37,473 nucleotides of DNA from Aquabacterium parvum. GTDB lineage: Bacteria > Pseudomonadota > Gammaproteobacteria > Burkholderiales > Burkholderiaceae_C. Made by a program: the position numbers and the translations under genes. The stretch spans positions 1 to 37,473 of the forward strand of contig NZ_LFRI01000211.1 of assembly GCF_001447195.1 (NCBI RefSeq), read 5' to 3'. This document shows positions 1 to 7,368 of this stretch, in pieces. The notes below the pieces were generated by a model that ran no database searches, was not told the origin of the DNA, and saw nothing but the letters and a program-made list of their open reading frames with translations. Each line of letters starts with the position of its first letter. Position 1 is the stretch's first letter.

Positions 1-81
1 CTTCAGCAGGCCATGCAAACCAGCCCCTACACCTACAGCGACATCACAAAGGCTTCGCCCAAGCCGCCAGACAAGGTGTAA
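1..81 (+). CDS. C-terminal end of an unidentified protein (partial)
   Basis: An open frame runs from the first base to a TAA at 79-81 and gives the last 26 residues of a protein that starts outside the window. The tail is hydrophilic and proline/lysine-rich (ending KPPDKV). It has no recognisable domain, so no function can be assigned. It is the gene immediately upstream of the LexA-like sites. Confidence 0.5.
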   Translation, partial: LQQAMQTSPYTYSDITKASPKPPDKV

Positions 82-85
82 ATTA

Positions 86-148
86 CTGGATATGCATCCA
101 GTGTTTTGGCTTTTGTGGAGCTAACTGGATACCCTTATATAAATACAG
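86..148. promoter_or_regulatory. Two LexA (SOS) box-like sites
   Basis: Positions 86-101 read CTGGATATGCATCCAG, which is CTG-N10-CAG with matching ACTGGAT/ATCCAGT arms. Positions 133-148 read CCTTATATAAATACAG, matching 14 of 16 bases of the enterobacterial-type consensus CTG-TATATAAATA-CAG but with the left CTG lost. Two LexA-like sites 31 bp apart suggest an SOS-controlled promoter. The only downstream gene is the VOC protein at 200. The CTG/CAG spacing is what I see; LexA binding is inferred. Confidence 0.4.
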
Positions 149-199
149 TTATTCAGTGCCATCTGCGCACCCATCCAATGCACTTCAGGAGCCCCCACC

Positions 200-613
200 A
201 TGCTTGACCACATGACTTTCCGCGTGACCGACATCGGCCGTGCCAAGGCGTTCTACAGCGCTGCCCTCGCACCGCTGGGCTACAGCGTGGCTTACGAGGG
301 CCATCATGGCGCGAACATCCTGGGGTTTGCGTACCCTGACGCAACGGAACCCGATGGCAAGAAGGCCGACGTGTGGTTCATTGACGGCCCCTCCCCCCAT
401 GGTGGCCCGCCTGCAACCACCGGCTGCCACCTGGCATGGAAGGCCGCCACCCGCGCACAAGTCGACGCCTTCTACCTTGCCGCCATCCAGGCTGGAGGTC
501 AGGACAACGGCGCCCCGGGCCTGCGCCCCGACTACCACCCACACTACTACGGCGCCTTCGTCATCGACCCGGAAGGCAACAACATCGAAGCGGTGTGCCA
601 CCTGCCTGAGTGA
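200..613 (+). CDS. VOC-family (glyoxalase/bleomycin-resistance fold) protein
   Basis: A 137-residue single-module VOC protein, the normal length for the family. It opens with the typical first strand (MLDHMTFRVTDIGRAKAFY, with the metal-ligand-type His4) and ends with the family hallmark DPEGNNIEAVCH, where the Glu is the usual second metal ligand. VOC proteins are metal-dependent dioxygenases, isomerases or binding proteins, and the substrate cannot be read from sequence. AGGAG at 187-191, 8 nt before the ATG, supports the start. The GNAT gene follows after 7 nt, so the two are probably co-translated. It lies downstream of LexA-like sites, which is unusual for a VOC gene. Confidence 0.85.
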   Translation: MLDHMTFRVTDIGRAKAFYSAALAPLGYSVAYEGHHGANILGFAYPDATEPDGKKADVWFIDGPSPHGGPPATTGCHLAWKAATRAQVDAFYLAAIQAGGQDNGAPGLRPDYHPHYYGAFVIDPEGNNIEAVCHLPE

Positions 614-620
614 CACCAAC

Positions 621-1058
621 ATGCCCGACATCTCTCCCTTGCAGGCGCAGGACAAGGCTGCCTGGCTCACACTCGCCAAGGCTTACCTCGCCTTCTACGA
701 GACCAGCCGCCCAGAAAGCGACTTCGAGCAACTCTGGCTGCGCCTACAGGCTGGGGATGGGTTGCATGCCCTCGGTGCCCGCCTGGACGGACAGCTCGTT
801 GGCATCGTGCACCACCTCTATCACCCCAGTTGCTGGAGCGAAGACGTCTGCTACCTGCAGGACCTGTTCGTCAGCCCGGCACACAGAGGCCAGGGCCTTG
901 GCCGCGCCTTGATTGAGGCTGTGGCCGAACAGGCACGGCTCAAAGGTTCGCCTCGGCTGTACTGGCTCACCCAGGCCAGCAATCACACCGCCCGAAAGCT
1001 CTACGACCAGGTGGCAGCTCACACTGGCTTCATCCGATACGAACTGCCCTTGGGTTGA
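621..1058 (+). CDS. GNAT-family N-acetyltransferase
   Basis: 145 residues, full length for a single GNAT domain. The acetyl-CoA binding motif A is clear: a DLFVSPAHRGQGLGRALIEAV segment (R/Q-x-x-G-x-G/A), preceded by the motif D/A strand CYLQDLFV. The C-terminal motif B region contains YWLTQASNHTARKLYDQVAAHTGFIRYEL. GNAT enzymes move an acetyl group from acetyl-CoA to an amine; the acceptor here is unknown. The ATG at 621 lies 7 nt after the VOC stop and has no strong ribosome binding site, which suggests translational coupling. Longer upstream frames in this phase overlap the VOC gene and are unlikely to be real. Confidence 0.85.
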   Translation: MPDISPLQAQDKAAWLTLAKAYLAFYETSRPESDFEQLWLRLQAGDGLHALGARLDGQLVGIVHHLYHPSCWSEDVCYLQDLFVSPAHRGQGLGRALIEAVAEQARLKGSPRLYWLTQASNHTARKLYDQVAAHTGFIRYELPLG

Positions 1059-1142
1059 GGTCGGACGTCACCTGTGGGTTTTGTGCTGCAATGTCAAGCT
1101 GCTTGTCGCCAGACACGACAGGCCTGAATGGGGAGTCGATTC

Positions 1143-1568
1143 ATGAAGCGGTACACAGGCAACTGCCTTTGCGCGGGCGTGAGGTTCAGCATCCTGGGGG
1201 AGATCGGCCCGATACAGGTTTGCCATTGCACCCAGTGCCGCAAGGCACAGGGCACGGCCATGGCCACCAACGTGCCGGTTCGCATTGACGACTTCACCCT
1301 GGAGCAAGGCGGCGAACTGCTGACGTCATTCGAGTCCAGCCCCGGCAAGCAACGGGTGTTCTGCAGGCGGTGCGGCTCGCCCCTCTACAGCCAGCGTGAC
1401 ACCTTGCCGGGCGTCTTGCGGATCCGACTGGGCCTCATCAACGAAGACATCGATGCGCCGCTGCAGGCGCACTTCTACGCCGCGTCCAAAGCCAATTGGT
1501 GGCCACTGGCTGACGATGCACTGCCACGTTTCGAAGCCGGCGCAGACTCCTGCGAATGGCGGGGCTGA
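1143..1568 (+). CDS. GFA/CENP-V family zinc protein
   Basis: 141 residues with the zinc-binding pattern of the glutathione-dependent formaldehyde-activating (GFA) fold. This comprises GNCLCAGV near the N-terminus, the CHCTQCRKAQG cluster, and CRRCGSPLYS in the second half. The family includes enzymes that condense formaldehyde with glutathione, but many members have unknown substrates, and no glutathione-dependent formaldehyde dehydrogenase gene is next to it. I chose the ATG at 1143 because GGGGAG at 1130-1135 is well spaced for it. The in-frame ATG at 1128 has no such site. Confidence 0.8.
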   Translation: MKRYTGNCLCAGVRFSILGEIGPIQVCHCTQCRKAQGTAMATNVPVRIDDFTLEQGGELLTSFESSPGKQRVFCRRCGSPLYSQRDTLPGVLRIRLGLINEDIDAPLQAHFYAASKANWWPLADDALPRFEAGADSCEWRG

Positions 1569-1570
1569 CG

Positions 1571-1693
1571 ATGCCCCCGACCACCTTTGTCATCGCGCCA
1601 TGGACTCGCGAACGAGGCTGCAACGCCGTTCACCTGTACGCAGGCTCCTGCGTCATGCAGCGCACTGGCTCTACCTCAACAATGGCTTTGTGA
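1571..1693 (+). CDS. Possible 40-aa small protein
   Basis: A short frame begins 2 nt after the GFA stop (TGACGATG arrangement) and encodes 40 residues, starting MPPTTFVIAPWTRERG and ending TMAL. The tight junction is compatible with translational coupling. There is no recognisable domain and no independent ribosome binding site. It could be a relic of a longer gene, since coding-like composition continues to the next gene in other frames. Low confidence. Confidence 0.25.
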   Translation: MPPTTFVIAPWTRERGCNAVHLYAGSCVMQRTGSTSTMAL

Positions 1694-1758
1694 TGAGCAG
1701 CCACCACCTGGCGTTGACGCTCTGATCAGGGCAGCCGCCTTCACACACGATCTCGACG

Positions 1759-2391
1759 ATGTACTGCCCCACCCCATTCGAAGAGCAACGCCCCGAGGTG
1801 CTGCGGCAGCTCATTGGCGCGCACCCGTTGGCCACGCTGATTCGCCAATGCCCCGAAGGGCTCGTGGCAGACCACATTCCGTTGCTGCATGTGCCCACAG
1901 ATCACGAAGGTGGCCAAGGGCAACTGATCGGCCATGTCGCGCGGGCCAACCCGCTTTGGCAGGTGTCGCCTGACGAAGAGCTCCTGCTGGTGTTTCAGGG
2001 ACCACAGGTTTACATCTCTCCCAACTGGTACGCCACCAAAGCAGACGGCGGCAAGGTCGTGCCGACCTGGAACTACGCCGTGGTGCACGTGCACGCCACG
2101 CTTTCTGCCGTGCAAGAACCTGAGGCCTTGCTGCAGATCCTGACGCAGCTGACGAACCGCCACGAGGCCGATCAACCTCACCCTTGGCAGGTTGGCGATG
2201 CCCCGCCTGAGTTCACGAACAAACTGCTGGCCCACATCGTGGGCGTGCGTTTGGACATCAGGCGCATGCAAGGCAAATGGAAGGTGAGCCAGAACCAACC
2301 CGAGGTCAACCGTGCCAGCGTCGTGTCGGAGCTGACCGAGCAAGGCAGCGAAACCGCCGCGACCATGGCTGAAATGGTGCTGCGGCGGTGA
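1759..2391 (+). CDS. FMN-binding PaiB-family protein
   Basis: 210 residues, the usual PaiB length. It shows the family start MYCPTPFEEQRPEVL, the flavin-binding-type segment QVYISPNWYATK followed by VPTWNYAVVHVHA, and the near-terminal signature GKWKVSQNQP. PaiB proteins have an FMN-binding split-barrel fold. The Bacillus subtilis member was described as a negative regulator of sporulation and protease genes, while in other bacteria the role is unclear. The upstream GNAT gene recalls the Bacillus paiA-paiB pairing (PaiA is a GNAT enzyme), although here a GFA gene lies between them. The ribosome binding site is weak. Confidence 0.85.
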   Translation: MYCPTPFEEQRPEVLRQLIGAHPLATLIRQCPEGLVADHIPLLHVPTDHEGGQGQLIGHVARANPLWQVSPDEELLLVFQGPQVYISPNWYATKADGGKVVPTWNYAVVHVHATLSAVQEPEALLQILTQLTNRHEADQPHPWQVGDAPPEFTNKLLAHIVGVRLDIRRMQGKWKVSQNQPEVNRASVVSELTEQGSETAATMAEMVLRR

Positions 2392-2509
2392 ACGCTCACA
2401 CGCCGAACCGCACTCCTCTCAGATTCAGGGTTGCGGCGCCAGTGATCGGCCTGCTGCACCCGCCCCTGGCATCAAGCTCACGCATCAGGGAATCAACGGA
2501 AACATTAAC

Positions 2510-2525
2510 TGTACGAAAGAGTACA
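2510..2525. promoter_or_regulatory. TGTAC-N6-GTACA inverted repeat
   Basis: A perfect 5-bp inverted repeat with a 6-bp spacer (TGTAC GAAAGA GTACA) lies 37 bp upstream of the MAPEG-like start. This is the size and position of a dimeric repressor operator. No regulator in the window is an obvious partner. Confidence 0.35.
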
Positions 2526-2562
2526 AGATAACCAGGAATCCATTCACTCAGGAGCAGTGCCC

Positions 2563-2979
2563 ATGAAAACCACCGCTATTTTCCTGCCCGCACTGCTGCT
2601 GATGTTCTGGACGCTGACCGTGCTGCTGCTGGTGCCCATCCGACGCGTGAAGGCGGTCATGCAAAAGCGCATCACGCCCAAGGATTTCAGCCATGGCGAA
2701 TCAGCCAGGGTGCCGCCCGATGTGGCCTTGCCCAACCGCGTCTTCATGAACCTCCTGGAGGTTCCGGTGCTGTTCTATGTGGTCGCGTTCATGGCCCACC
2801 TGACCGGTCTGGTCAACGAGATCACGGTGGGCCTGGCGTGGGCCTATGTGGCGCTTCGCTTCGTTCACAGCGGCATCTACTTCACGTACAACCATGTCGG
2901 ACACCGCGCATTGGTGTTCGGGACCAGCAATGTACTGGTGAGCGTGATGATCTGCTACGTGGCGTATCACCTGCTTTGA
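2563..2979 (+). CDS. MAPEG-like integral membrane protein
   Basis: 138 residues with about four hydrophobic membrane segments: roughly 4-24, 62-82, 88-105 and 117-136. The spacing and charge pattern fit the MAPEG superfamily (membrane-associated proteins in eicosanoid and glutathione metabolism). These include a basic loop after the first segment (RRVKAVMQKRI), PNRVFMNLLEVPVLFYVVA in the second segment, and a YVALRFVHSGIYFTYNHVGHR loop. Bacterial members are mostly uncharacterised. GGAG at 2551-2554, 8 nt upstream, selects the ATG at 2563 over a GTG at 2557. Confidence 0.75.
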   Translation: MKTTAIFLPALLLMFWTLTVLLLVPIRRVKAVMQKRITPKDFSHGESARVPPDVALPNRVFMNLLEVPVLFYVVAFMAHLTGLVNEITVGLAWAYVALRFVHSGIYFTYNHVGHRALVFGTSNVLVSVMICYVAYHLL

Positions 2980-2984
2980 TGCAA

Positions 2985-3006
2985 CAAAAAAGGCCCCGAA
3001 GGGCCT
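2985..3006 (-). terminator. Intrinsic terminator, textbook on the minus strand
   Basis: On the minus strand the sequence is AGGCCC-TTCG-GGGCCT followed by a T run. This is a 6-bp GC stem capped by a UUCG tetraloop. It lies 5 nt past the MAPEG stop and 358 bp downstream of the minus-strand PIN operon. It would stop transcription arriving from the defence operon and may also weakly end the MAPEG transcript, although the plus-strand side lacks a T tract. Confidence 0.75.
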
Positions 3007-3364
3007 CATGCGTCACTCCCCACTCGATCATTTCCGGCACCTTGAGAGCCGCATGAACACTAGGTTTTTGAAGTTCCAAGATTTCTTTCTACCGTCATTT
3101 TTACCGACGCTGGAAGGTGGTGATTGCAACGATGGTTGCCGGTCAAACGACAGCCATAACGCGGTTTCTAGTGTACACGGCGAGCCTGAAAACTGTGGGG
3201 GACAGGAACACCCCTCGGGTTGCAGCTTCCAGCACGTCGGGCATGAGAACCTAGCGGTTGGGGTGCCGCCTTGAGCCGCGCCAGTCTACAGAAAGAGTCA
3301 ACATGCCCAGATGATCCTCGGCCACCCACTGCTCGGCGTGCGCATCTGGCAAAGTAGACGCAGT
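3007..3364. other. Non-coding junction between left flank and defence cargo 1
   Basis: I see no convincing gene here. The composition is more balanced than in the flanking genes. A small perfect hairpin, GCAAC-GATG-GTTGC, lies at 3126-3139. No tRNA or tmRNA signature was found. This is the likely left edge of the accessory region, but comparison with 33193-33468 gave no shared direct repeat. Confidence 0.4.
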
Positions 3365-3994
3365 TCATTGGGCGGTGGTCACACGGACTCGCTTTGCAAG
3401 CCGCCTCAGGCTTGGGCATAAGGGGACGTTTGCAGGACCTATTTGCGCGACGACCCAATCAAAGTGTGGTTCCCATACCTGCATCCGCGCTAGGCGTAGC
3501 GCATCAAGAACTGTTTTAGACAGCCGCTCTTTGCCCAGCACCAGCCCTACAGGCGCATACGCGAGGATGTCGACCGTCGTTGCAATTGTCAGAGAACCGA
3601 AACTCTCACCAGCCACTCGCCTGGCCTTTTTTTCGTCGATTGCCGCGACCAGTCCATTGCGGTGAGCGAACGCCAGAGTGGCGGCCTCTCCGTCCCCAAG
3701 CGAGTCGGACGTTGAGCCCGACACAATAGAGATGAAGCTTTCGAGCGCTTCATTGTCCAACTCCACGACATCCAGTTTCCCGCTGTCGATGAGCTCAACG
3801 AGCTTCGCCGACTCCCCGTGACCATTCTCTGCACCCCCTTTGATTTCGCCGATCACGGTTTCGGTGACACAGGTGAGGCCCGGTAATGCCTGCAAAATCG
3901 CTTCTGCATGGCCGGTGGCCAGCAAGTTGATGATGATGCTGGAGTCGAGAACGAGAGTGGGCGATTGCTCAGTTAGGCAGCTTGAAAAGGTCAT
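3365..3994 (-). CDS. PIN-domain (DUF3368-like) nuclease
   Basis: 209 residues with the acidic PIN pattern. Asp17 lies in LVLDSSIIINLL and Glu50 in VIGEIKGG. Asp101/Glu103 lie in GDGEAATLAFA, and Asp120 in AAIDEKKARRVA. The last two blocks are typical of DUF3368-type PIN proteins, metal-dependent RNases often used as toxins. The gene starts 26 nt inside the end of the XRE/ImmA gene and is last in a four-gene overlapping operon. A C-terminal extension of about 50 residues (from roughly 155) has no motif I recognise. The likely role is the effector or toxin of the cassette. The active-site acids are present, so it should be catalytically competent. Confidence 0.8.
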   Translation of the reverse strand: MTFSSCLTEQSPTLVLDSSIIINLLATGHAEAILQALPGLTCVTETVIGEIKGGAENGHGESAKLVELIDSGKLDVVELDNEALESFISIVSGSTSDSLGDGEAATLAFAHRNGLVAAIDEKKARRVAGESFGSLTIATTVDILAYAPVGLVLGKERLSKTVLDALRLARMQVWEPHFDWVVAQIGPANVPLCPSLRRLAKRVRVTTAQ

Positions 3995-5138
3995 CTACCT
4001 CATCCTCTTGAGCCTCATCGAGTAGTTCTCGCACCATCTCACGGCTTAGCTTGAGCAAGTCCGACATCTGCCCCTCACTGAGCAGATCCCTCTTCCAAGC
4101 CTCGATGGCCAAGAGGTACAACCGCGACGATTGCTGTGGTTGGACAGCTGGGAACTCATTGCCATCCTCCCCTAGCACTTGGCGGACTTGCTCGTCGGTG
4201 ATCCCGCCGTTGTCTTGGAACCAATCCCACGTTCCCTTTTTCGTTAGTCCAAGTTCTTCCAGCCTCATGACCATGGCCTGGCGCGACACGCTGAAGAAAT
4301 TGGCCAGCAAGATGATGTGCCGACGCGTCAGGTGCGACGACCCAATCGTCACCTCCTTGAACTTCTCCATGACCGTTCTCGTTGGAGTCATAAATGCCCG
4401 CGCAAACGCATTGGCATATCGCTCCTCTCGCGAATTGTCGTACATCTCGTCCTGATAAATCTCAGGTCTGCGGCGAGTGGCAATAAAGTGCCCCAACTCA
4501 TGGCTCCCTGTCTGATTGCGCCTATCTCGGCGGTGGGTCGAGTTGATGAGCATGCAGGCACCCACAGCATCGTCATAGGCGAACAACCCAGACACCTTGC
4601 CGTCAAGCTTGCGCGTGTACACCCTGATGCCTAATTGCAACTCCAAGATGACGTATAGGTCACGGATAGGTCCATCCCCCAACCCGAGCCAGTTACGCAG
4701 GTTGAGTGCATCCTGTTCGGCCTGTTGGCGCACATCTCCGGCCAGGATGCTCTTTTCGGCGGGATAGTTGTAGGTCTTTTGAACACCAAGAATGTTCTCA
4801 AGCTCGACCTCCGCCTTGACCAAGTCGTTGAGCAACCTTGCTGCCGTATCTATACATGGTTCGCCAGTTTCAGCGAGTGTGCGAAACCGAGGTACGAGGT
4901 CCACATGGACAGACTCACGACGCAGGATTGAATTGACGGACACGCCGTAGGACCTGCACAGGTCCTGCAGCTCCATGAGCTTGGCAGCGCGGTGCCCCTT
5001 CTCGATGGCCACCAACGTGGTTCTTGAAAGTCCGGCAGCCTTCGCAGCCACGTCTTGCGTCAGGTTAGCGGTCTCCCGCGCGCTTCTAAGTCGCTCGCCG
5101 AGCTCAAATTGGCTCAGTTCATAGTTCTCTTTAGTCAT
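3969..5138 (-). CDS. XRE-type HTH fused to ImmA/IrrE metalloprotease
   Basis: 389 residues in two domains. Residues 11-70 are a Cro/C1-type helix-turn-helix (LTQDVAAKAAGLSRTTLVAIEKG). Residues about 160-270 are a Peptidase_M78 (ImmA/IrrE, COG2856) domain with the zinc motif HELGH at 213-217 and a downstream Glu in REERYANAFARAFM. Family members are repressors or anti-repressors whose protease domain cleaves repressors or responds to a signal. The ATG overlaps the TGA of the QueC-like gene (ATGA, 5135-5138), and its 3' end overlaps the PIN gene. This protein is the natural autoregulator of the operon and may control the PIN protein as an antitoxin would. Confidence 0.85.
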   Translation of the reverse strand: MTKENYELSQFELGERLRSARETANLTQDVAAKAAGLSRTTLVAIEKGHRAAKLMELQDLCRSYGVSVNSILRRESVHVDLVPRFRTLAETGEPCIDTAARLLNDLVKAEVELENILGVQKTYNYPAEKSILAGDVRQQAEQDALNLRNWLGLGDGPIRDLYVILELQLGIRVYTRKLDGKVSGLFAYDDAVGACMLINSTHRRDRRNQTGSHELGHFIATRRRPEIYQDEMYDNSREERYANAFARAFMTPTRTVMEKFKEVTIGSSHLTRRHIILLANFFSVSRQAMVMRLEELGLTKKGTWDWFQDNGGITDEQVRQVLGEDGNEFPAVQPQQSSRLYLLAIEAWKRDLLSEGQMSDLLKLSREMVRELLDEAQEDEVDDLFKLPN

Positions 5139-6505
5139 GATGCACTACTACGTATCCACTGCCTCACGAAAGACCTCGGTCCAAGGTCCTTCGTGAAGGC
5201 TGACCATTCCTTGGCGTGTTGCCGCAGGAGCCGGTCAAGCTTTTGCGACACGCTGACGGGGCTCTCCCCGAGGGACTCAGCCAGTTCAAAATTGCTTAGT
5301 CGTCTGGTCAGTTGGTAGTCAGACCTACTTTGAAGCCCTGCTAAGTGCTCGAAGTGGAGAACCCCGGCAACTGAGTACTGGCGCAAGGCGTTGGTAAAAA
5401 GGTCAAAGTCCTTGGACGCCCCCGCTTCCCAGGTCTTGGTGCTTAAGGACTCCCATACGTAGACATCCGTTGCCTCTTTCAGACCTGCCGCATGGACGCT
5501 CAGGCGCCGCAGTATGCATGCAGCGCAGATCCCGCATTGCCGCCTTGTTCCATTAAATCCAATTTGGCGCGAGGTTTGCCAACAAGAACGGGTCTTGTTC
5601 CACTTGGAGCCGCCTTCGCAGTTTTCGACGAACTCCCTCAAGGTCTCGCCTTTGGTCATCCACAGGCGCGGGAACTTGTACTTGAAACGGTAGCCCAGCA
5701 AGGCATACACGAAGCGCTCCATCCTGGCAGTGAAGGCCGGATGATTTCGATAGTCTTCGTAGCCATGTCCCACGGGCAGCAGGACAGGAGCAAGCGCGCC
5801 TTGCCCGCTCTCAGGAATGATGGCCACAGGCACGTCAATCAGGTACCCAGCCATTGCAGAAATCAGGCTGAACTTGAATCCTCTACTGCGCGCGCTGCTC
5901 TCACCATCCTTCTTCGCGATTTTCACTTTGTAGGGAACCGCATGAAAGGGCATCTCTTTTCGTTCTTGCCTTGAGATGTCGCGCTCGCTGGTGCCGATGC
6001 GCACACGCACTACCCGCCCGTTGAGCTTCTTGCCTTCGAGCGCCGCCACTGCTTGCGAATCCATGCCGTCGCTGTACGCCATGACGGCCTCCGCGTTCAT
6101 CGGAAACTTCATCGTCTCCTGCGCTGGAGGAGGCACCGGGACCTTCCGCGTACGAAATACGATTTGCCAGTCGTCGCCAGTCAGCAGGTTCAATGCCTCC
6201 GTCAGCGCCCCGTGAGCGGCCTTGTCCGTCCACTTGTGAACATCGTGCACAGGCACATGGAGAATGAACTTACGGCCCCAGTTCATGGAACTGCGCACCA
6301 GGGTGCGGTCGCAGAACTCCACGGCGGCAGCGACCAGAAAAGCGTCATAGATGACTGGATCCCATCGATGGGTCGAGAAAGACTCTAGCGCCTCCGTTTC
6401 GAACCTGATGTCCCTGCCAATTCGACAAGGAACGGCGCCTCGCTTGCAAGCACTATCTTCTTCGAAGACATCGACGGTCATCTCTTTGGGCTCATAGATG
6501 GTCAC
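5135..6505 (-). CDS. QueC-like PP-loop protein (7-cyano-7-deazaguanine synthase-like)
   Basis: 456 residues. A PP-loop ATP-pyrophosphatase signature, SDGMDS, is at 145-150. A zinc set like that of QueC follows: Cys308 in SCWQ, then Cys324, Cys327 and Cys330 in RRQCGICAACILRR. Between them lies a QueC-like core (SRGFKFSLISAMAGYLIDVPVAIIPESGQGALAP). QueC makes preQ0, but typical QueC is only about 220-230 residues. This one has about 140 extra N-terminal and 120 extra C-terminal residues, and no queD, queE or queF is nearby. Long QueC-like proteins of this sort occur in defence systems (QatC of Qat, Cap9 of type IV CBASS). The GTG start overlaps the previous stop by 4 nt, with a purine-rich AAGGGG upstream. 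The function in this cassette is unknown; nucleobase-to-protein conjugation is one possibility. Confidence 0.8.
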   Translation of the reverse strand: MTIYEPKEMTVDVFEEDSACKRGAVPCRIGRDIRFETEALESFSTHRWDPVIYDAFLVAAAVEFCDRTLVRSSMNWGRKFILHVPVHDVHKWTDKAAHGALTEALNLLTGDDWQIVFRTRKVPVPPPAQETMKFPMNAEAVMAYSDGMDSQAVAALEGKKLNGRVVRVRIGTSERDISRQERKEMPFHAVPYKVKIAKKDGESSARSRGFKFSLISAMAGYLIDVPVAIIPESGQGALAPVLLPVGHGYEDYRNHPAFTARMERFVYALLGYRFKYKFPRLWMTKGETLREFVENCEGGSKWNKTRSCWQTSRQIGFNGTRRQCGICAACILRRLSVHAAGLKEATDVYVWESLSTKTWEAGASKDFDLFTNALRQYSVAGVLHFEHLAGLQSRSDYQLTRRLSNFELAESLGESPVSVSQKLDRLLRQHAKEWSAFTKDLGPRSFVRQWIRSSAS

Positions 6506-7068
6506 AGTCGCACCCCTTCGTCCAGTCCGGTGCTTCTGGTCGTTGGCCGGATCCTGGTGGTACGTGCTTCGACAAGGATGTTACCCAGCGAACCAATCGA
6601 CAACGAGTCGATAGCCTCTTGAAAGCGACGAACTACCTTGTTAGCCCTGAACTCGCTCGTCTTTTCGAGGTAGTGCTCGTGAAAGGCCCTCAAGTTGGCT
6701 TGACCGCGCATCTTCGCGGCCACGCCAATTGCAATGTTGAAGCTCTCGGGCTCTAACTTGCCCTCGCTGACTAGCATCTGGCTGCACTTGACAGCGTTTT
6801 GCCCAAAGACCGACCCAGCAGCGAGAGAACGAGCGAGGTTCAACTGGTACATCGCAATTTCTGGAGAGCCCAGAGAATTGCCCTCGCAATCGAAGACACG
6901 CTTGATGGCCTTAAGCAAGGCACCAGACACCTCATTGAAGTCGCTTACGAGTGCGCTGGTGGCTGCATGAGTGACCTCCGCTTGTGCGTATGCAGCGTTG
7001 TCGCAAAGCTTAGCCAACTGTCGCCATGGCTTCCTAAGGCCAAGGCTTCTGTGCGGTCCGTCACTCAT
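6502..7068 (-). CDS. Unrecognised 188-aa first protein of the QueC-like operon
   Basis: 188 residues, starting MSDGPHRSLGLRKPW. The protein is predicted mainly helical, with many Ala/Leu heptad-like stretches. It has no transmembrane segment, signal peptide or catalytic motif that I can identify. The start at 7068 is chosen because GGAGGG sits 6-7 nt upstream; a TTG further 5' (7089) would fall inside the promoter region. It is the promoter-proximal gene and overlaps the QueC-like gene by 4 nt (GTGA), so the two are translationally coupled. By position it resembles the partner proteins of QueC-like enzymes in Qat (QatB) and type IV CBASS, but I cannot show homology. The exposed Gly-containing N-terminus is notable. 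Confidence 0.7.
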   Translation of the reverse strand: MSDGPHRSLGLRKPWRQLAKLCDNAAYAQAEVTHAATSALVSDFNEVSGALLKAIKRVFDCEGNSLGSPEIAMYQLNLARSLAAGSVFGQNAVKCSQMLVSEGKLEPESFNIAIGVAAKMRGQANLRAFHEHYLEKTSEFRANKVVRRFQEAIDSLSIGSLGNILVEARTTRIRPTTRSTGLDEGVRL

Positions 7069-7081
7069 TGGATGCCCTCCA

Positions 7082-7120
7082 TTTGTCAAAGTTTATGTTT
7101 TTTTTCTAGACTTTGTCAAA
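7082..7120 (-). promoter_or_regulatory. Promoter with paired operator-like repeats for the QueC-like operon
   Basis: On the minus strand a perfect -35 hexamer TTGACA (7114-7119) is followed after 16 bp by CATAAA (7092-7097, 4/6 of a -10). The sequence TTTGACAAA occurs twice, exactly 30 bp apart start to start (7112-7120 and 7082-7090). One copy covers the -35; the other lies between the -10 and the ribosome binding site. This is the expected layout for autorepression, with the operon's XRE/ImmA protein as the probable binder. The remaining gap to the kinase gene (7121-7368) holds no gene and probably carries the divergent kinase promoter. Confidence 0.6.
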
Positions 7121-7368
7121 TGATTCGTTTGACTGAATACAAACCCGGGCTACCAGGGCATAGTCAGGGACACCTTTTGCAGGCGGTGCCCATCGATACA
7201 TGAACTCGACCTCCCTTTGCTCGGGGCTAGCCTGCACTGCAGGCTATCGAGTTTTATTGGAAAGCCACATGGGCACCTCATCGGCCACTTGCAAACGACG
7301 AGATGCGCCTAAGCTAAGGGGCTGACGGGAGGGGTTCCCGGGCCATACGTGCTGAGGGAGGCGATGAC

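Noticed and set aside
3007..3364. tRNA, tmRNA or SRP RNA gene as integration site
   Set aside because: No matching conserved ends or cloverleaf arms could be found on either strand.
5135..6505. Complete Qat system
   Set aside because: Qat needs a KAP-type ATPase (QatA) and a TatD nuclease (QatD); neither is present, and the partners are ImmA and PIN proteins.
5135..6505. Housekeeping queuosine gene queC
   Set aside because: The protein is twice the normal length, sits in an overlapping operon with HTH/ImmA and PIN genes, and has no preQ0 pathway neighbours.
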